Part shown: positions 30,455 to 38,990 of the stretch, in pieces
Numbering within the stretch: position 1 is the stretch's first letter
Layout of the letters: the number at the start of each line of letters is the position of its first letter
Assembly (NCBI RefSeq): GCF_943736995.1
Contig: NZ_OX031157.1
Coordinates: 682,001-746,000 of the forward strand
Length of the DNA stretch: 64,000 nt
DNA from: Sporosarcina sp. Marseille-Q4943
Lineage (GTDB): Bacteria; Bacillota; Bacilli; Bacillales_A; Planococcaceae
Direction: 5' to 3'
The notes under the pieces: model-generated
Databases searched by the model: none
What the model saw: the letters and a program-made list of their open reading frames with translations, nothing else
What the model was told of the DNA's origin: nothing
Made by a program: the position numbers and the translations under genes

Positions 30455-31648
30455 TTAACTTGCAAAAACTTTATTGATTTTCTCTAAAGCCCAATCTAAT
30501 TCTTCTTTTGTGATAATTAAAGGCGGTGCGAAACGGATAACTGTGTCATGCGTCTCTTTGCAGAGCAACCCGAGTTCTTTCAGCTTTTCGCAATAAGGAC
30601 GTGCTGCTTCTGTCAGTTCGACACCGATGAACAGACCGCGCCCACGCACTTCTTTGATCGACGGATGGTTAATGTTCTGTAATTGTTCAATGAAGTAATT
30701 TCCTAGTTCAAGTGACTTATCTGCAAGCTTCTCATCCTGTAAAACTTCCAAAGAAGCGATTGAGACAGCACACGCCATTGGATTTCCTCCGAATGTGGAT
30801 CCGTGGGAACCCGGATTGAAAACTCCGAGAATATCTTTATTGGCTACGACGCAAGAAATCGGGAACACGCCGCCGCCTAAAGCTTTCCCTAAAATGTACA
30901 TGTCGGGTTCGAAACCTTCCCATTCACAAGCGAACATTTTACCAGTACGGCAAAGACCTGCCTGGATCTCATCCGCAATGAATAGGACGTTATGTTTTTT
31001 ACAAAGTTCGTAAGCTTCCTTCATATAGCCGGCAGGCGGAATGAGGATTCCCGCTTCCCCTTGGATCGGCTCGATGATGAATGCAGCTGTGTTCGGAGTG
31101 ATCGCATCTTCCAATGCCTTCAAATCACCAAAGTCAACTAGCTTGATGCCTGGAAGCATTGGCCCGAAACCGCGCTTATATTCGGCTTCCGATGAAAGGG
31201 AGACCGCCGTCATCGTACGCCCGTGGAAGTTCCCGTTGCAACCGATGATTTCAGCTTTATTCTCCTCAACGCCTTTGACGTCATAAGCCCAGCGGCGAGC
31301 TGCTTTGATAGCTGTTTCAACAGCTTCCGCCCCCGTGTTCATCGGCAATGCCATGTCTTTCCCTGTCAGTTCGCAAACCAATTCATACCACGGACCAAGT
31401 TGGTCGTTATGGAATGCGCGTGATGTCAATGTCACTTTGTCTGCCTGGTCTTTCAACGCCTGGATGATTCTCGGGTGGCGGTGTCCTTGGTTCACAGCTG
31501 AATACGCAGATAGCATATCCATGTACTTATTCCCCTCAGGATCCTTGACCCAAACACCTTCCGCTTCAGAAATGACAATTGGCAGTGGATGGTAGTTGTT
31601 CGCCCCGTATTTATTCGTTTGTGAAATGATCTTTTCAGAAACCGACAT
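30455..31648 (-). CDS. rocD: Ornithine aminotransferase RocD
   Basis: A 397-residue class III PLP aminotransferase that converts ornithine and 2-oxoglutarate to glutamate semialdehyde and glutamate. Motifs are [55 protein letters not shown] (PLP-binding Asp), [16 protein letters not shown] (Schiff-base lysine) and [21 protein letters not shown] precedes the start. It follows rocA by 63 bp, with a hairpin between the genes, and feeds its product to RocA. Confidence 0.95.
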   Translation of the reverse strand: MSVSEKIISQTNKYGANNYHPLPIVISEAEGVWVKDPEGNKYMDMLSAYSAVNQGHRHPRIIQALKDQADKVTLTSRAFHNDQLGPWYELVCELTGKDMALPMNTGAEAVETAIKAARRWAYDVKGVEENKAEIIGCNGNFHGRTMTAVSLSSEAEYKRGFGPMLPGIKLVDFGDLKALEDAITPNTAAFIIEPIQGEAGILIPPAGYMKEAYELCKKHNVLFIADEIQAGLCRTGKMFACEWEGFEPDMYILGKALGGGVFPISCVVANKDILGVFNPGSHGSTFGGNPMACAVSIASLEVLQDEKLADKSLELGNYFIEQLQNINHPSIKEVRGRGLFIGVELTEAARPYCEKLKELGLLCKETHDTVIRFAPPLIITKEELDWALEKINKVFAS

Positions 31649-31677
31649 GTATTTTTCCTCCCCTTTTGTATGTATAG

Positions 31678-31704
31678 CAGGAAGCAGTTCCCAGAACTGC
31701 TTCC
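31678..31704 (-). promoter_or_regulatory. Intercistronic hairpin between rocA and rocD
   Basis: AGGAAGCAGTTC and GAACTGCTTCCT form a 12-bp stem, but no T-run follows on the minus strand. It may act in mRNA processing or stability rather than full termination. Confidence 0.6.
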
Positions 31705-31711
31705 TATTTAA

Positions 31712-33256
31712 TTAGAATGTTTCCGATGTCGTTTTGCCTTGCATGTGTAGTTGCAAGTAGTCTGGGCCGCCTGCTTTGGAATCCGTTCCGGACATGTTGA
31801 ATCCGCCGAATGGCTGGTAGCCTACGATAGCGCCTGTGCAGCCACGGTTGAAGTACAAGTTTCCAACGTGAAAATCTTGACGAGCTTGTTCGATATGCTC
31901 GCGGTTGTTCGTGATGACAGCGCCTGTTAAGCCATAGTCTGTATTGTTTGCGATTTCGATTGCTTCGTCGAAGTTTTTCGCTTTCGTAAGTGCAACGACC
32001 GGTCCGAAAATCTCTTCCTGCATGATGCGTGCTTTCGGGTCGACGTCCGCAAATACAGTCGGTGCAACGAAGAAGCCTTTCGAGCTGTCCCCTTCTCCAC
32101 CTGCCACAAGACGTCCCTCTTCTTTTCCGATTTCGATGTAGCTCATAATTTTATCGAATGAAGCTTGGTCGATAACCGGTCCTGCAAAGTTGGATTGTTT
32201 CGTAGGATCTCCGTACGTCAATTCTTTCGTCAATTCTTCAACACGTGCAACGACTTGATCGTATACTTCTTCGTGAATAACCGCACGTGAACATGCTGAA
32301 CATTTTTGTCCGCTGAATCCGAAAGCGGACTTGACGATAGATTGTGCTGCCAATTCAAGATCTGCATCATTGTCTACAACGATCGTATCTTTACCGCCCA
32401 TTTCAGCGATTACGCGTTTCAACCAGATTTGGCCTTTGTTCACTTTTGCAGCACGCTCGTAAATGCGAGTTCCGATTTCACGTGAACCTGTGAAAGAAAC
32501 GAAACGTGTTCTTGGATGGTCAACGAGGTAGTCGCCAACTTCCGCTCCTGAACCCGGGATGTAGTTGACTACTCCTGCAGGCATTCCCGCTTCTTCAAGC
32601 ACTTCCATGAATTTATAAGCAACGACAGTCGTTGTAGATGCAGGTTTCAACAACACTGTATTTCCTGTTACTAATGCAGCTACAGTCGTGCCTGCCATGA
32701 TCGCCAATGCGAAGTTCCAAGGCGAGATGACTACGCCAACTCCGAGAGGGATGTAATCGAATCGGTTGAATTCACCAGGACGGCTTTCCACCGGCATGCC
32801 GTTTTTCAATGTAAGCATTTGACGTCCGTAGTATTCCAAGAAGTCGATCGCTTCTGCTGTATCTGCATCCGCCTCATTCCACGGCTTGCCCGCTTCCTTT
32901 GTCAAGAGCGCTGAAAACTCATGTTTGCGGCGACGAATGATCGCTGCAGCTTTGAACAATACATCCGCACGGAATTCCGGCTTCACTTTGCTCCAAGTTT
33001 TGAAAGTTTCATCCGCGACGTTCATCGCTTTTTCAGCAAGATCTCTGCTCGCTTTGGAAACTCGGCCGATAACTTCCTCTTTATTAGCTGGGTTTGTCGA
33101 AACAAGTTTATCTTCTGTCATAATACGCTCGCCGCCGATGATCAACGGGTAGTCTTGCCCAAGATAGCCCTCGACGGTTTTTAACGCTTGCTCATATGCT
33201 TTTCTGTTTTCATCTTGTGTAAAATCTGTAAATGGTTCGTGTTTGTACGGGATCAT
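31712..33256 (-). CDS. rocA: 1-Pyrroline-5-carboxylate dehydrogenase RocA
   Basis: A 514-residue aldehyde dehydrogenase-family enzyme that oxidises glutamate semialdehyde/pyrroline-5-carboxylate to glutamate. Motifs include the N-terminal PLIIGGERI, the NAD region [18 protein letters not shown], the general base in [13 protein letters not shown], the nucleophilic cysteine in [13 protein letters not shown], and [14 protein letters not shown]. Length equals B. subtilis RocA. It is the first gene of the minus-strand roc unit, divergent from the RocR-like regulator. Confidence 0.95.
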   Translation of the reverse strand: MIPYKHEPFTDFTQDENRKAYEQALKTVEGYLGQDYPLIIGGERIMTEDKLVSTNPANKEEVIGRVSKASRDLAEKAMNVADETFKTWSKVKPEFRADVLFKAAAIIRRRKHEFSALLTKEAGKPWNEADADTAEAIDFLEYYGRQMLTLKNGMPVESRPGEFNRFDYIPLGVGVVISPWNFALAIMAGTTVAALVTGNTVLLKPASTTTVVAYKFMEVLEEAGMPAGVVNYIPGSGAEVGDYLVDHPRTRFVSFTGSREIGTRIYERAAKVNKGQIWLKRVIAEMGGKDTIVVDNDADLELAAQSIVKSAFGFSGQKCSACSRAVIHEEVYDQVVARVEELTKELTYGDPTKQSNFAGPVIDQASFDKIMSYIEIGKEEGRLVAGGEGDSSKGFFVAPTVFADVDPKARIMQEEIFGPVVALTKAKNFDEAIEIANNTDYGLTGAVITNNREHIEQARQDFHVGNLYFNRGCTGAIVGYQPFGGFNMSGTDSKAGGPDYLQLHMQGKTTSETF

Positions 33257-33310
33257 GTTACTCCTCCTCAGTTAGTTAGCCGCAAAATTAATTTGCATTT
33301 AATCTATAGT

Positions 33311-33351
33311 TCCATATATAATAATGCAAGAGATTGTTGCACATTTCAAGT
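33311..33351 (-). promoter_or_regulatory. Candidate sigma-A promoter of rocA
   Basis: On the minus strand TTGAAA and CATTAT are 17 bp apart, about 70-100 bp before the rocA start. I found no clear TGGCAC-N5-TTGC sigma-54 element in the rocA-rocR gap. B. subtilis rocA uses sigma-54 (SigL), so this would be a switch of promoter class. Coordinates are approximate. Confidence 0.45.
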
Positions 33352-33398
33352 CTTTTTGTTTATTTTGCAAAAAAAACATAAACGGACGGTGTTGATTC

Positions 33399-34712
33399 GT
33401 GAATAAAATCGAAAAGAACCTTTTTCCCCTATATGAATTCGCAGTGAATCGAGCCGGCGTCGGTATCCATGCAGTGGATCATTCCGGCAAAACCGTTATC
33501 TATAACGATAAGATGAAAGCGATAGAAGGGTTGGAACTTGAAGAAGTCGGAGATCGCTCCATTCTGGAGCTATTCAACTTCGATCAGGAAGAGAGCACTT
33601 TATTGAAAGTGCTTCAAAGCGGCACAAAACAGCTGAATGTCAAACAGACATACTGGAATCGGAAAGGGCATGAAATTACGACAATCAATGACACATATCC
33701 TGTATTCAATGAAGGCGAGCTTGTCGGCGCAGTGGAAATAGCAAGGGATGTCACTGCACTTGAAAGGTTCGTCCTGCATCCATTGCGTAAAAATAGCGAT
33801 CCGGTAACGTTCAATCAGATTGTCGCTGCTTCGGATGAAATGAAGACAGTCATATCGACAGCTCGCAAAGCGTCCGACGCAAAATTGCCTGTGCTCCTCA
33901 TCGGTGAGTCGGGCACAGGAAAAGATTTAATAGCTGAAAGTATTCATAACGAATCGTCACCTGCTAATGGTCGCTTCCTTGCGCTTCACTGCCACCAATC
34001 GGACGCGGAGCTGATCGATCGGCTCGACGAAGACTTGAAGATGTCTGAACCGTTCACGTTATTCTGTGAGCGTATCGATTTATTATCCATCTCCCTTCAG
34101 CAAAAGCTCTTTATGTTCTTAAAAAAGTCGGCTCAAGCCGACCGACAATTCATCGCAAGCATCGGCGACGACCCTGTCGAATTGATTGCAAAAGGAAGTC
34201 TGTTGAAGGAACTCTATTATTTCTTCGCTTCTTTCACAATACGAGTATCCCCTTTAAGGAAACGGAAAGAGGATATCGTATCGTTCGTCACAACCTATTT
34301 TGCCAGACGTAAGGAACGGTTCGGCACTTCTCTCACTGGAATTACGAAGGAGGTAGAGGAATTATTCCTGCACTACAATTGGCCCGGAAATATGCGAGAG
34401 CTTGAATTTTTGCTCGATGAAATCTCTTCCCTTGCCACTACCGAGACGGTGCTCACATATGAAATGCTGCCTCTTCACTTCCGACTGAAAAGTGGTGGAA
34501 TGGGCGATACACCTACACAGGCAGTCGATTTCATCGTGAATCCCGAAAAGGAACTCATGCCACTCGATCGGTATTTAAAGGAAGCGGAAGAATATTATTT
34601 GCTGAAGGCAATGAAGCTTCATGACGACAATATTACGAAAACTGCTAATGCACTTGGCATGAGCAGGCAAAACCTTCAATATCGATTGAGGAAATTAAAA
34701 AACGGGAGATAG
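33399..34712 (+). CDS. rocR: RocR-like PAS/AAA+/Fis-HTH regulator with degenerate ATPase
   Basis: A 437-residue homologue of RocR, the B. subtilis activator of arginine catabolism. Residues about 10-125 form a PAS sensor (VGIHAVDHSGKTVIYNDKM). Residues 135-365 are an AAA+ domain, and about 385-437 a Fis-type HTH (TKTANALGMSRQNLQYRL). Walker A is intact (GESGTGKD, 169-176). The GAFTGA loop is missing and replaced by a short acidic stretch (QSDAELIDRLDEDL). Walker B reads TLFCERIDLL in place of TLLLDEI. The conserved YYRL is YYFF. It should therefore not remodel sigma-54 holoenzyme. It is divergent from rocA, which it probably controls by another mechanism. Confidence 0.88.
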   Translation: MNKIEKNLFPLYEFAVNRAGVGIHAVDHSGKTVIYNDKMKAIEGLELEEVGDRSILELFNFDQEESTLLKVLQSGTKQLNVKQTYWNRKGHEITTINDTYPVFNEGELVGAVEIARDVTALERFVLHPLRKNSDPVTFNQIVAASDEMKTVISTARKASDAKLPVLLIGESGTGKDLIAESIHNESSPANGRFLALHCHQSDAELIDRLDEDLKMSEPFTLFCERIDLLSISLQQKLFMFLKKSAQADRQFIASIGDDPVELIAKGSLLKELYYFFASFTIRVSPLRKRKEDIVSFVTTYFARRKERFGTSLTGITKEVEELFLHYNWPGNMRELEFLLDEISSLATTETVLTYEMLPLHFRLKSGGMGDTPTQAVDFIVNPEKELMPLDRYLKEAEEYYLLKAMKLHDDNITKTANALGMSRQNLQYRLRKLKNGR

Positions 34713-34738
34713 GCTCAAATGGCCTTCTCCCGTTTTTC
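34700..34738 (+). terminator. Terminator of the rocR-like gene
   Basis: AACGGGAGA and TCTCCCGTT form the stem, followed by TTTT. The stop codon lies in the left part. Confidence 0.8.
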
Positions 34739-34747
34739 ATGTTTTTC

Positions 34748-34932
34748 ACGTCTAGCTCCGAGTGGCTGGAAGGATGCCTTAATTTCCGCAAAAACCGCAG
34801 AAATACGGCAAATCGAACCCTTCGCAGTTCGATTCTCTCAGGTCATAAGCCAAAGTTACTGTGTGGCAAAAACCGCCACTTCGCATCTTCGTCTTATGCC
34901 TGTCGAGTCTAACCGCCACTCTCTGCTTTTGT
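34748..34932. repeat. Composite intergenic repeat, copy D
   Basis: Starts CGTCTAGCTCCG. It contains a partial copy of the AAATCGAACCCTTCGC module and then the hairpin module: GGTCATAAGCC, inner stem GTGGC-AAAAACC-GCCAC, CGTCTTATGCCTGTC. It ends TCTGCTTTTGTTT at the yugI stop. It lies between two convergent genes. Confidence 0.8.
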
Positions 34933-35307
34933 TTAGTAACCGGAACGATCAATCCAGTCTTTCAGTTTGTCTTTTAATGAATTGAAGCCTTCCGCATCGT
35001 GCTCTTTTACTTTATCTTGCAGCGATTTGCGGGGGCGGCCCGTTTTTTGGTGGTTGTTCGGCGCTTCTTGGAGTGCACGGATGGATAGGCTAATTTTGCC
35101 CGCGTCATAATCGACCTCCAACACTTTCACTTTCACTTCATCGCCAACAGCTAAATAGTCATTGATGTCCCTAACGAAACCATATGTGATCTCAGAAATA
35201 TGGACGAGACCTTGCGTCTCTTCATCAAGTGCGACAAATGCTCCATATGGCTGGATGCCCGTCACCTTGCCAGTCAACTCTTCCCCCACTTCATATTTTT
35301 TACCCAT
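34933..35307 (-). CDS. yugI: S1 RNA-binding domain protein YugI (general stress protein 13 type)
   Basis: A 124-residue protein made of one S1 domain (YEVGEELTGKVTGIQPYGAF, then QGLVHISEITYGFVRD and VKVKVLEVDYDAGKISLSIR) and a charged tail with GRPRKSLQD. It is probably cytoplasmic, RNA- or ribosome-associated. ATG 35307 has GGGAG 8 nt upstream and matches the B. subtilis length (130); the frame is open to 35391. B. subtilis yugI also follows yuzA, so the roc cluster has been placed between them here. Confidence 0.88.
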   Translation of the reverse strand: MGKKYEVGEELTGKVTGIQPYGAFVALDEETQGLVHISEITYGFVRDINDYLAVGDEVKVKVLEVDYDAGKISLSIRALQEAPNNHQKTGRPRKSLQDKVKEHDAEGFNSLKDKLKDWIDRSGY

Positions 35308-35427
35308 GTGAAACAGCTCCCAATCTTTTTGGTATCGAATCTGCCTATACGGCCATCCGCAATTATACCATAGAGAGCCCTTTCTAATCAAAGAATATGA
35401 CAGGTAAATTGTAAAGATTCAATTATT

Positions 35428-37167
35428 TTATCTCACACTGATTTCGTTCATTTTCTTTTTAAGCTCTCCCCAAACACCATACTCAATCAACTGTTCATAA
35501 TAAGAAGAGGATTTCCAGTTAGAGTCTTCCATTTCATTAATAAGTTGCCGTATAATTTTCCCCGATGGTGAACGTTCTCCAATTGATGCAAGTTGCTTCC
35601 ATTTATCCCTTATTTCATTCCTGACAACTCCCGATGCATCGAAAATCCCCTTTTCACTATTAAAACCCGCAGCAGTAGTGAACATCAAAATATAGTGAGA
35701 GTTGAAAAGATCAATCAGCTGATCACTTTCCTTTATTTTCGGTAACGCATCTTCCAGAACAAGCAGAGCTTTCACATGCTCTTCAAATGTCCCTGTATAG
35801 CTAATATGCAAATCACCAGTCAACAGGGTTATATATATTTGCATGTCTGGATGTAGGTTCCTGCGTAATACGTCTTCCAACTCAGGAGTTCCATATTTCG
35901 TTGTTAAAGGTGAAATATTCTTCATACTTGTTAAGGAATAATATTGAGTAGTCATGCCATCAATCGCATTTTGCAGCTCGATCGGGAATGATGACTTTTG
36001 CTCCAATAGTTTATCGATATCTACCAAACCATCGTTAACTAGATCAGAGGTCAAAACTATTTCTGCATTCTCACTCACAATCTTATAATAAGCATTTCCA
36101 AGGAAATCATTTTTCTTGTACAATTCATCCAAAAATGCCAAGCTTTGCTCACGGTCATTGATTAGTGGATCTTTTTGTAGCTGTTCCACCATTTCCGAAG
36201 GCAAGCGTAATTCGAAAACCAACTCGTCGTATTTTTGCTTCGCTTCTTTTTTATTAAAACTTCCGCCCTCCTTCATTTGATTTTCCAAATCGCGAATGAG
36301 CTTTTTATACTTGTATTTCGTATCATAACCGTATGTTCCAGGCGATACATTATGTGAATAGCCTTGGAAAACGAAAGAGTAGCCTCCATATGCTTTTTCT
36401 GGTTCAGACAATCCAATTAATTCGAACCGGCTATCCAACTCTTGTTGAAACGAAATGTTCAGTTTCTCAATGAAACGCTCATCAGATGATTTCTGATAAG
36501 CATCGCTTCTAAGAACTGAAATGAAGAGTAGGGCTATTATCATAACCGTTCCTGCACCCCAGAGAATAAAAGGCTTTCTCCGTTTCACTATAGTTTTTGG
36601 TTCCCCCACAGGTGGGACGCCTTTACTTTTCAGAATAAAAATGTTCGACTCTTTAAAATAAGTTGGCAGTCTTTGATAAGACAAATTCAAAAACTCGAGT
36701 TTCTTCTCTACATGTGGCTCATCCAGTAAAAACAGCGCCTCTTGTAACGACAGTTCCACTTGCTGGTCAGTCATGCATACTATCGCTGCAATGTCTGATA
36801 TGGATTTATTATGAAATTTGGCGAGGATAAATGGGATCTTAACCTCTTGCGGCAACCCGATTATTCGTCGATGCAGTTCAGTATCCTCTTCAAACGGAAA
36901 TAACCCTTCCACTGAGTTATCAGGCATTAGTTCATTCAATTCTTTTATACTATTTTTAAAGAGGACTATTTCCTCCAGCTGTTCCTCTGTCAGTTGACCA
37001 ATTTCTTCAAACAAATCCCTGAAAACAGTTTCAGCCACTTTCCCCGCTTCTTTTGGTGTAACTCCGTGTTGAATCGCAAAACGCTCAATTGCCCGGATAT
37101 GCAAGTCCATCCATTCTTTAAACGCTTCTCGATCCCCATCAATTATTCTTTTCACTATACTCCCCAT
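35428..37167 (-). CDS. Pseudo-sigma/anti-sigma fusion membrane protein, copy 1
   Basis: A 579-residue single-span membrane protein. Residues 10-57 align with sigma region 2 of the nearby ECF factor (GDREAFKEWMDLHIRAIERF against GEREAFAQLMQMHFRTVEKF). Residues 92-150 align with region 4 (FEEDTELH...SISDIAAI). Residues 153-177 (VEKKLEFLNLSYQRLP) match the N-terminus of the nearby anti-sigma. A membrane segment follows at 199-219, then a 355-residue outer domain shared with that anti-sigma (LRLPSEM, IFDASGV). The sigma part lacks the region 2.3-2.4 tryptophan and basic residues, and the basic region 4.2 recognition helix. I do not know a named family. It lies 25 bp after copy 2, in one operon. 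Confidence 0.82.
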   Translation of the reverse strand: MGSIVKRIIDGDREAFKEWMDLHIRAIERFAIQHGVTPKEAGKVAETVFRDLFEEIGQLTEEQLEEIVLFKNSIKELNELMPDNSVEGLFPFEEDTELHRRIIGLPQEVKIPFILAKFHNKSISDIAAIVCMTDQQVELSLQEALFLLDEPHVEKKLEFLNLSYQRLPTYFKESNIFILKSKGVPPVGEPKTIVKRRKPFILWGAGTVMIIALLFISVLRSDAYQKSSDERFIEKLNISFQQELDSRFELIGLSEPEKAYGGYSFVFQGYSHNVSPGTYGYDTKYKYKKLIRDLENQMKEGGSFNKKEAKQKYDELVFELRLPSEMVEQLQKDPLINDREQSLAFLDELYKKNDFLGNAYYKIVSENAEIVLTSDLVNDGLVDIDKLLEQKSSFPIELQNAIDGMTTQYYSLTSMKNISPLTTKYGTPELEDVLRRNLHPDMQIYITLLTGDLHISYTGTFEEHVKALLVLEDALPKIKESDQLIDLFNSHYILMFTTAAGFNSEKGIFDASGVVRNEIRDKWKQLASIGERSPSGKIIRQLINEMEDSNWKSSSYYEQLIEYGVWGELKKKMNEISVR

Positions 37168-37192
37168 GCCTCCCCCACCTCCCTATCTATAT

Positions 37193-38902
37193 TTACTTAT
37201 TACCTTTTCTCGCTTCTTTAATTTTCGTATCCAACTTTACAGACAGGTTTTTTTCAACTTCATATTCCATTTCTGCCATCCAATTTTGCTCTTCCAATTC
37301 CTTGACCAGCTCTCGCATTATTTGAACGACTATATTATTCTCGTCCCTTGACGCAATACGTTGCCAACGCTCTCTAAATTCGGGTTTTATCGACAGATGT
37401 TGGTCGTAAATGCCTCCTTGCTCATAAACGCCCGTTATAGAATAGAATAACCACATATACCCACTGTCCAGAGATTGATGCAATTCATCACTTTTCTTTG
37501 TCTTTGGCAACTCCTGTTCAATATAAGAAAGAGCGTCCATTTTCTCCTCAAACGTTCCGCTATAGCTGACTCGTTCACTTTCTCCTGTTAACATATACAC
37601 GTATATTTTCATATCCGGATGTAACTTTTGTTGGAGTACTTCCAACGCTTCAGGCGTGCCGTATTGCGGAAATAGCGGGGCAACATCCTTTAATCCCGTC
37701 AAATAGAACGATTGAGTCGCCATGCCGTCGATTGCCTTTTGAAGTTCAGTTGGATAATTAGACTCTTTAGCAAGGAAACGATCCAAGTCCACAATCCCGT
37801 CTTCATTCAATTCGGATGACCAGATGACTTCCTCATTTATGGCTAACACCTCAATATAGAAGGTCATCAAGTAATTAATTTTCATGTACAGTTCATCCAA
37901 AAACCTGATGCTCTCTTCCCGATTTTCTGTTTTCGGATTATCTAGTAAGTCCTCCATCATTTCCGAAGGCAATCTTAATTGGTGAATCAATGTCTCATAC
38001 GTATGAGTAGCTGCCTCTCTGTCAATTTCCCCATCTTTCTCTATTTGCTTCTCAAGTTTTACAATAAACCTGTGAAATGCCTTTTTTGGCTCGTTTGCAT
38101 AAATTTCAAGAAAACGGTAGCCATCATTTTCTTCCGGTTGAATTAATCCAATTAACGCAAACCGCTCATCCAGTTCCTGTTGAAAAGAAGTTTTCAGGTT
38201 TTCGATAAACTTCTCCGAAGAGGACCTCTGGTAGGCATCGCTTCTAATAACCGAAATGAACAAAAGGACAATGAGAATGACTCCCCCTACACTCCAAAGG
38301 ATAAAAGGCTTTCTTTTAACGGCCTTTGCTCTCTCTTCTTGAACCGGAGGCGTGTCTTGATGATCCTGATTAAAAATATTCGACTTCTCATAGGCCGGCA
38401 TTAATCTTTCGTATGATGTATTTAAAAATTCGAGTTTCTTTTCCAAATTGGACTCATCAATTGTCATCAGTGCCTCTTCGATCGAATGGGCGGCCTGTTG
38501 TTCGGTTTGGTCCAATATGGCGGCAATTTCCGATATGGATTTATGGTGGAATTGAGCAAATATGAAAGGAACTTTCACCTCATGCGGCAAACTGATTATT
38601 TTGCGATGCAATTCGTTATCCTCTTCAAATGGAAATAAACCTTCAGGAGAGTCGGCAAGCGTCAAACCATTCAACTCGTGAAGAACACTTTTAAGGAGGT
38701 ATCTTTCCTCTAACTGTTCTTGTGTCATTTCACCAAGCCTGCGGAATATGTCCCTAAAAACAGTTTCTGTAACCTTACCCGCTTCTTTTGGCGAAATCCC
38801 GCATTGAATAGCGAAACGCTCAAGCTTCCGAATATGCATATCCACCCATTCCTTGAAAGCTTCTTGGTCCCCTAGAAGAATTCTTTTCTCTAGAACTTTC
38901 AA
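37193..38902 (-). CDS. Pseudo-sigma/anti-sigma fusion membrane protein, copy 2
   Basis: A 569-residue paralogue of the preceding gene with the same order: sigma region 2-like part (12-56), sigma region 4-like part (92-146), anti-sigma N-terminal motif LEKKLEFLNTSYERL (153-167), membrane helix (about 199-219), and outer domain with LRLPSEMMEDL, LHPDMKIYVYMLTGE and SYSGTFEEK. Start is TTG 38902, with GTGGGGG 5 nt upstream. Region 2.2 reads GKVTETVFRD where the true sigma has PDVTQEVFIK. It sits after the terminator of the anti-sigma gene, so it may use its own promoter. Function is inferred only from architecture. Confidence 0.82.
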   Translation of the reverse strand: MKVLEKRILLGDQEAFKEWVDMHIRKLERFAIQCGISPKEAGKVTETVFRDIFRRLGEMTQEQLEERYLLKSVLHELNGLTLADSPEGLFPFEEDNELHRKIISLPHEVKVPFIFAQFHHKSISEIAAILDQTEQQAAHSIEEALMTIDESNLEKKLEFLNTSYERLMPAYEKSNIFNQDHQDTPPVQEERAKAVKRKPFILWSVGGVILIVLLFISVIRSDAYQRSSSEKFIENLKTSFQQELDERFALIGLIQPEENDGYRFLEIYANEPKKAFHRFIVKLEKQIEKDGEIDREAATHTYETLIHQLRLPSEMMEDLLDNPKTENREESIRFLDELYMKINYLMTFYIEVLAINEEVIWSSELNEDGIVDLDRFLAKESNYPTELQKAIDGMATQSFYLTGLKDVAPLFPQYGTPEALEVLQQKLHPDMKIYVYMLTGESERVSYSGTFEEKMDALSYIEQELPKTKKSDELHQSLDSGYMWLFYSITGVYEQGGIYDQHLSIKPEFRERWQRIASRDENNIVVQIMRELVKELEEQNWMAEMEYEVEKNLSVKLDTKIKEARKGNK

Positions 38903-38959
38903 TCAGACCCCCACTTCCCGTTGCAAAACTAAATCTACTTCAACTATACCAAATAGACA

Positions 38960-38988
38960 GAAAAAAGACTGCCGAATTTGGCAGTCTT
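38960..38988 (-). terminator. Terminator after the anti-sigma gene
   Basis: GACTGCC (38967-38973) pairs with GGCAGTC (38980-38986). A-runs at 38961-38966 give TTTTTT on the minus strand. Confidence 0.8.
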
Positions 38989-38990
38989 TG

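Noticed and set aside
33311..33351. Sigma-54 promoter for rocA
   Set aside because: The nearest pattern (GTGCA and TTGCA) has wrong spacing and lacks the GG of the -24 element; a TTGAAA-N17-CATTAT promoter fits better.
35428..38902. Fusion genes as active sigma factors
   Set aside because: Key residues of regions 2.3-2.4 and 4.2 are missing in both copies, so direct promoter recognition is unlikely.
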